From contig JAEWML010000042.1 of the NCBI GenBank assembly GCA_023393155.1, positions 1 to 8,764 of the forward strand: DNA of 8,764 nt, in the 5' to 3' direction. Positions within the stretch are counted from its first letter, which is position 1. Each line of letters starts with the position of its first letter. A model generated the notes under the pieces. The model was not told the origin of the DNA and did not search any database. It worked only from the letters and a program-made list of their open reading frames with translations. Shown in pieces: positions 5,296-8,764 of the stretch. Source of the stretch: Bacillota bacterium (GTDB lineage: Bacteria; Bacillota; Clostridia; Oscillospirales; Oscillospiraceae). The position numbers and the translations under genes are program-made.

Positions 5296-5628
5296 ATGGG
5301 GTATCCCAAAAACACGATTTTGGTGGTGGGGCAGGCCAAGCCCAGCCGGGGCGACGCCATCTGCCAGACCCACGGGGAGTTTTACATCAGCCTGGTGCTG
5401 GAGCGGGACACGGGGCTGATTCTGGACGCCGCCTGCAACACGATTCTGGACGTGACGGCGGCGTTCGTTCGGGAAATGCTGGTGGGCCGCCGCCTTGGCG
5501 AGGATTTGGCGGCGATGGAGGCGGACATCCGCACCCGCTATTTCGCGCTGACGCAAAAGCCCCTGATCGCGTGCCTGAAGGACGCAGCCAACCGCTATCG
5601 CGCCGCGAAAAGCGGCGAGAGCGTTTGA
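5296..5628 (+). CDS. DUF3870 domain protein
   Basis: A 110-residue soluble protein matching the whole of DUF3870, a small family found mostly in Firmicutes and related anaerobes, with no established function that I know of. Seen: a start of the form YPKNTILVVGQAK (3-15), the central TGLILDAACN (39-48) with the family's Asp and Cys (D44, C47), and RYFALTQKPLIACLKDA (81-97) near the C-terminus. The last ten residues are a charged tail. The frame is open upstream to 5053 but that part is low-complexity Arg/Gly; the ATG at 5296 is chosen from the family start and the AAAGGGG six bases before it. It has its own promoter, divergent from DUF4392. The DUF4914 gene follows 162 bases later with its own promoter, so co-transcription is possible but not required. 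A nucleotide or small-molecule role is not shown. Confidence 0.87.
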   Translation: MGYPKNTILVVGQAKPSRGDAICQTHGEFYISLVLERDTGLILDAACNTILDVTAAFVREMLVGRRLGEDLAAMEADIRTRYFALTQKPLIACLKDAANRYRAAKSGESV

Positions 5629-5666
5629 AGCGGGCGGCCTTGGGAAAGACCCGCGAAAAGCGCGGG
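5601..5666 (+). repeat. Two similar GAAAA-loop hairpins at the end of DUF3870
   Basis: CGCCGC-GAAAA-GCGGCG (5601-5617) is within the last codons, and CCCGC-GAAAA-GC with CGCGGG continuing (5650-5666) follows the stop. Both share the CGCGAAAAGCG-type core. Neither is followed by a T-run, so they are not clear terminators; they may protect the 3' end of the mRNA or be chance in GC-rich DNA. Confidence 0.3.
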
Positions 5667-5672
5667 CCGGAC

Positions 5673-5701
5673 TTGAAAAACACCGAAAAAGATGTTATAG
5701 T
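5673..5701 (+). promoter_or_regulatory. Strong extended -10 promoter of the DUF4914 gene
   Basis: TTGAAA (5673-5678) and TATAGT (5696-5701) are 17 bases apart, and TGT directly before the -10 adds an extended -10 element. Transcription should begin near 5708, leaving an 83-base leader. An inverted repeat, GTTAATC (5700-5706) and GATTTAAC (5715-5722), covers the -10 end and start site and is a candidate operator. Confidence 0.8.
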
Positions 5702-5722
5702 TAATCGGTTGCATGATTTAAC

Positions 5723-5787
5723 CACTGGATTTTTTGGACCGAATGATTGAAAAATGATCAGATAACTGCACTGGAAGCGAGGGACCG
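5723..5787 (+). repeat. Split direct repeat CACTGGA-N6-GGACCG in the DUF4914 leader
   Basis: CACTGGA, six variable bases, then GGACCG occurs at 5723-5741 and again at 5769-5787, 46 bases apart. Thirteen fixed positions match exactly in both. The second copy contains the GAGGG ribosome binding site (5779-5783) in its variable part. The unit may be a protein or RNA recognition site governing translation or transcription, or the trace of a small duplication. Confidence 0.5.
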
Positions 5788-5790
5788 GAT

Positions 5791-7665
5791 TTGAATGAGG
5801 TATTAAAACGCTTTGTATTGCCGGAGGAGCTGGCCGTTGTTGTGGACTGCAGTCCCAGCGTCATTGTTCCGGAGAGCAAGGAGACGCTTTACGAGCTGAT
5901 TTTCGGCAATGAGCACACCACAAGGATTGACGTGGTGTACGATGTGGAGGGAAGGCCCGTCCACGAGGCGGACGTGGTCCGCTGCAAAAATGGAGCCGTG
6001 GTGAATTACACGGAGGACTATATGCGCCGCCGGGACCCGGACTGCATGCGCATCGCCGACGATCAGCCCACCGACAAGCCCCGGTTTGAGGACACATATG
6101 GCTACGGCTTTGACGAGGTGCGGGAGGAGACGTTCCGCTGGCTTTCCGGGCAGGAGCTGATTGTGGTTCCCTTTAAGGCCGGAGGATACGACTATGGCTA
6201 CGAGGCGATGCTGGTCTGCCCCCGGAACGCGGCGTTTTTTGCCTTTGCCCTCTCCCAGCTTCAGGCCTTTGTCAACGTCCGGGAACTGGAAAAGTTTGAG
6301 CCCCGGGCCATCGTTTACGTGGCCCCGCCCCTGCGCCACACCCGCTTTGGCGGGCGGCAGGTGGTGGTGCACAGCCGGGGAGAAAAGCTCCACGAGATTT
6401 TCTCCTATAACCTCTATCCCGGCCCCTCGGCAAAAAAGGGCGTGTACAGCGTGCTGCTGGACATTGGCGAGCAGGAGGGCTGGGTCACGGCCCACGCCTC
6501 CGCCGCCCGGATCATCACCCCCTATGAAAACGAGATGGTGATGATGCACGAGGGCGCGTCCGGCGGCGGAAAGAGCGAGCTTTTGGAGGACGTTCACCGG
6601 GACTCCGACGGACGGGTGCTGGTGGGCGTGAACTCCATCAGCGGCACCCGCCACTATATCAGCATGAGCGACACCTGCACCATTCAGCCGGTGACGGACG
6701 ACATGGCCATCTGCCCGCCGGATTTCCAGCCCGCAAACGGCAAGCTTGCCCTGGCGGACGGGGAGGACGGCTGGTTTGTGCGGGTGGACGGCATCACGGA
6801 GTACGGCTGCGACCGGCTGTACGAACGCATCACCATCCACACGAAGGAGCCGCTGATTTTCTTCAATCTGGACGGCGTGCCCAATTCCACCTGTCTCTTG
6901 TGGGAGCATACGCTGGACTCCACGGGAACGCCCTGCTCCAATCCCCGGGTCATCATTCCCCGGCGGCTGGTGGACAACATCGTCACCGGGCCTGTGGAGG
7001 TGAACGTGCGCAGCTTTGGCGTGCGGATGCCCCCGTCAACGGCCCAGCGTCCCAGCTATGGCATCGTGGGGCTGCTGCACATTCTGCCCCCGGCGCTGGC
7101 GTGGCTGTGGCGGCTGGTGGCCCCCCGGGGATACAACAACCCTTCCGTCAGCGGAGATTCGTCGCTGGCGGCGGAGGGCGTCGGGTCCTATTGGCCCTTT
7201 GCCACGGGCCTGCGGGTGAAGCAGGCGAACCTTTTGATGGAGCAGATTCTCCGCTGCACCGCCACCCGGTATGTGCTGATCCCCAACCAGAACATCGGTA
7301 TTTATCAGGTGGGCTTTGCCCCGGAGTGGATTTCCCGGGAATATCTGGCCCGGCGCGGCGGCGTGAATATGCGGATGGACCGGCTGACGCCCGCCCCCTG
7401 CCCGATTTTGGGCTATTGCCTCAAGGACATGAAGGTGGACGGTCAGCACATTCCCCCAAAGTTCCTCCGCCCGGAATTGCAGGAGCTTCTGGGCGAGGAG
7501 GGCTATCGGGTGGGCGCCAAGATACTCACCGACTTTTTTGCCAAGGAGCTGCGGGTCTACGACACGCCGGAGCTGCATCCGGTGGGGCGCCAGATTCTGG
7601 AGTGCTTTGCCGCCGGCGGCGCCGTGGAGGACTACTGCAAAATCCTTCCTCTGGGTCTTGAATAA
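5791..7665 (+). CDS. DUF4914 protein, probable P-loop phosphotransferase of the HPr kinase/PEP carboxykinase superfamily
   Basis: A 624-residue soluble protein assigned to DUF4914, for which I know no experimental function. Seen: a Walker A loop GASGGGKSE (255-263), very like the GxSGxGKSE of HPr kinase; PVTDDMAI (300-307), like the kinase's LVADD metal-binding strand; YGCDRLYERI followed by KEPLI (338-356), reminiscent of PEP carboxykinase GGCYAKxIxL...EPEI; NPRVIIP (384-390), like NTRVSYP; and SFGVRMPPS (408-416), like DAFGVLPPVS. The order agrees with the carboxykinase fold, with about 230 residues before the P-loop as an N-terminal domain. A nucleotide-dependent kinase or phosphotransferase is therefore inferred; the substrate is unknown. 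The start is TTG at 5791, with GAGGG seven bases upstream; the nearby ATG is out of frame. A strong promoter, inverted repeat and duplicated leader element precede it, and a perfect terminator follows. Family call is solid, superfamily link moderate. Confidence 0.85.
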   Translation: MNEVLKRFVLPEELAVVVDCSPSVIVPESKETLYELIFGNEHTTRIDVVYDVEGRPVHEADVVRCKNGAVVNYTEDYMRRRDPDCMRIADDQPTDKPRFEDTYGYGFDEVREETFRWLSGQELIVVPFKAGGYDYGYEAMLVCPRNAAFFAFALSQLQAFVNVRELEKFEPRAIVYVAPPLRHTRFGGRQVVVHSRGEKLHEIFSYNLYPGPSAKKGVYSVLLDIGEQEGWVTAHASAARIITPYENEMVMMHEGASGGGKSELLEDVHRDSDGRVLVGVNSISGTRHYISMSDTCTIQPVTDDMAICPPDFQPANGKLALADGEDGWFVRVDGITEYGCDRLYERITIHTKEPLIFFNLDGVPNSTCLLWEHTLDSTGTPCSNPRVIIPRRLVDNIVTGPVEVNVRSFGVRMPPSTAQRPSYGIVGLLHILPPALAWLWRLVAPRGYNNPSVSGDSSLAAEGVGSYWPFATGLRVKQANLLMEQILRCTATRYVLIPNQNIGIYQVGFAPEWISREYLARRGGVNMRMDRLTPAPCPILGYCLKDMKVDGQHIPPKFLRPELQELLGEEGYRVGAKILTDFFAKELRVYDTPELHPVGRQILECFAAGGAVEDYCKILPLGLE

Positions 7666-7672
7666 GCGGCAT

Positions 7673-7716
7673 AAAACGGCCCCGGCGCGGAAAGTTTCCG
7701 CGCCGGGGCCGTTTTT
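7673..7716 (+). terminator. Perfect-palindrome bidirectional terminator between DUF4914 and HD-GYP genes
   Basis: Two 21-base arms (7673-7693 and 7695-7715) are perfectly complementary, separated by one G, with AAAA at the outer left and TTTTT at the outer right. It starts 8 bases after the DUF4914 stop and, read on the minus strand, lies 33 bases past the HD-GYP stop with TTTT at its end, so it should end both convergent transcripts. Confidence 0.95.
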
Positions 7717-7748
7717 ATCATGAGAACAGGGGAAACGGAAATGCCTTG

Positions 7749-8764
7749 CTACGCAACGCCCTTAATAGTGACGTTCAGATAGCCGAAATCATCCTTCAGG
7801 GAAATCTCGAAGGGCTTCACCGCCACGCCGCCCTGCCGGTAGACGCGGACCTTGGGCCGCAGGCAGTAGGAGGCGTAATTTCTGATTACCAACCCGGTCC
7901 AGCCGTTGCTCAGCGCCACGGAGGTGCCCACGGGATAGGGGGCAATTCTCTTTGTAAAGGCGTTGACTGCCTCGGGGTCGAACAGGGTTTCGGCGCTGGC
8001 CATTACATATTCAACCCCCTCGTTGGGAGGCAGGGCCTTTCGGTAGGGCCGCTCGGAGGTCAGCGCGTCATACACGTCGGCAAGGGCGGTAATCCGTCCG
8101 TAGAGGGAGATGCCCGTGCCCTTCTTTTGCAGGGGATAGCCGGAGCCGTCGTACCGCTCATGGTGCTCCAGAATGGGCCGGCAGCTCCGGGGCGGAAGCC
8201 GGTACTCCGACATGATGTAATCGTAGCCCATCTGAGAGTGGGTTTTCATCAGCTCGAATTCCTCCGGGGTCAGAGGTCCGTTTTTTTGAACAATCTGCTT
8301 GTTGATAAACACCTTTCCGATGTCGTGCAGCAGCGCGCCGCTGCCCAAGGCAATCAGGTCGCTCACGGGGAAATTCATGGCGATGCCCAAAATGATGGAC
8401 AGCACCGCAACGTTAAGAGAGTGGGAATAGGTGTAGCTGTCGTAGCTGCTTAAATCCAGCATGTTCACCATCACGTTCCGGTTTCCGGAAAGCTCCCGCA
8501 CAATGCACTCAATCTGGGAAGAGATATTGACCGGGTGCGGTTTTTTACCGCCCTGCCAGGCGGTGGAAATAATTTTCTGAATGCCACGCATTGTCTCCGT
8601 GCGCAGCTCACTGCTGATGGTGTCGATGACCTCAATATCCCGGGAAAGGTCGTCTTCAATGTAAGCGCCCGCATAGCCCGCCCGCAGAATGCCGTCAATA
8701 TATGCGTTATTCAGCGTAATTCCGGTGGAGAGCATGGTGTTCGGTCCGCGGTACAGGGGCCTGT
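7749..8764 (-). CDS. HD-GYP domain protein, probable cyclic-di-GMP phosphodiesterase (5' end outside the window)
   Basis: The frame runs off the right edge: codons upstream of the Met at 8733-8735 read RPLYRGPNT, matching the ARPxY-type N-terminus usual in this class, so that Met is internal and at least nine more residues belong to the protein. Numbering from that Met, the HD domain shows H105, H137-D138 in LLHDIGK, H166, H191-H192 in HHERYDGSGYP and D220, i.e. the full metal-ligand set and the GYP motif with an intact HHExxDGxGYP. Such enzymes hydrolyse cyclic di-GMP to pGpG or GMP and lower motility/biofilm signalling. No transmembrane segment or receiver domain is visible in this part. 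A C-terminal segment of about 75 residues after the HD-GYP core is a small beta-rich tail common in clostridial stand-alone HD-GYP proteins. It converges on DUF4914. Confidence 0.93.
   Translation of the reverse strand, partial: RPLYRGPNTMLSTGITLNNAYIDGILRAGYAGAYIEDDLSRDIEVIDTISSELRTETMRGIQKIISTAWQGGKKPHPVNISSQIECIVRELSGNRNVMVNMLDLSSYDSYTYSHSLNVAVLSIILGIAMNFPVSDLIALGSGALLHDIGKVFINKQIVQKNGPLTPEEFELMKTHSQMGYDYIMSEYRLPPRSCRPILEHHERYDGSGYPLQKKGTGISLYGRITALADVYDALTSERPYRKALPPNEGVEYVMASAETLFDPEAVNAFTKRIAPYPVGTSVALSNGWTGLVIRNYASYCLRPKVRVYRQGGVAVKPFEISLKDDFGYLNVTIKGVA

Noticed and set aside
5803..6909. 368-codon minus-strand frame inside DUF4914
   Set aside because: Antisense shadow with repetitive His/Val/Gly composition and no RBS; DUF4914 motifs lie on the plus strand.
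6900..7661. 253-codon plus-strand frame overlapping the end of DUF4914
   Set aside because: Out-of-frame shadow rich in Gly/Ala/Arg with no independent start signal.
1..8764. CRISPR array, tRNA/rRNA genes, IS elements, toxin-antitoxin or phage defence genes
   Set aside because: No regularly spaced repeats, RNA gene signatures, transposase motifs or recognisable defence domains were seen on either strand.

Overview
The window is about 60% GC or more, densely coding, and uses strong AGGAGG-type ribosome binding sites with frequent GTG/TTG starts and textbook TTGACA/TATAAT promoters. Together with the gene families (DUF4914, DUF3870, DUF4392, an HD-GYP protein, a DapF of clostridial type), this suggests a GC-rich Clostridia member, most likely Oscillospiraceae-like. 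That taxonomic guess is inference. No rRNA, tRNA, CRISPR array, IS element or phage gene was seen.

Layout. (1) 1-870 (+): a diaminopimelate-epimerase-fold protein, ending in a perfect palindromic bidirectional terminator. (2) 981-3078 (-): a probable two-gene redox unit, an FAD-dependent disulfide reductase of the mycothiol-reductase/lipoamide-dehydrogenase type followed by a one-Cys peroxiredoxin, driven by a good promoter at 3193-3220. (3) 3372-3800 (+): a single-EamA-domain membrane protein with a terminator-like hairpin between its probable promoter and its RBS. (4) 3801-4086: a gene-free stretch with GC-rich hairpins and an odd protein-like translation. (5) 4087-4977 (-): a DUF4392 (D-glutamate cyclase-like) protein, preceded by a near-consensus promoter and a very strong intrinsic terminator inside its own leader. 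(6) 5296-5628 (+): a DUF3870 protein transcribed divergently from it. (7) 5791-7665 (+): a 624-residue DUF4914 protein that carries motifs of the HPr kinase/PEP carboxykinase superfamily. (8) 7749-8764 (-): an HD-GYP cyclic-di-GMP phosphodiesterase running off the right edge, separated from DUF4914 by a second perfect palindromic terminator.

How the genes relate. The only convincing functional pairing is reductase plus peroxiredoxin. The DapF-like and DUF4392 proteins both belong to families acting on amino acids of D/L or meso configuration, but they are 3 kb apart on opposite strands, so a link is weak. The most interesting points are: the DapF-like protein has Ser where the first catalytic Cys should be and several changed pocket residues; DUF4914 looks like an uncharacterised PEPCK/HPrK-type P-loop phosphotransferase with an unusual repeated element in its leader; and two genes (EamA, DUF4392) have leader terminators that look like attenuators without matching a riboswitch class I recognise.
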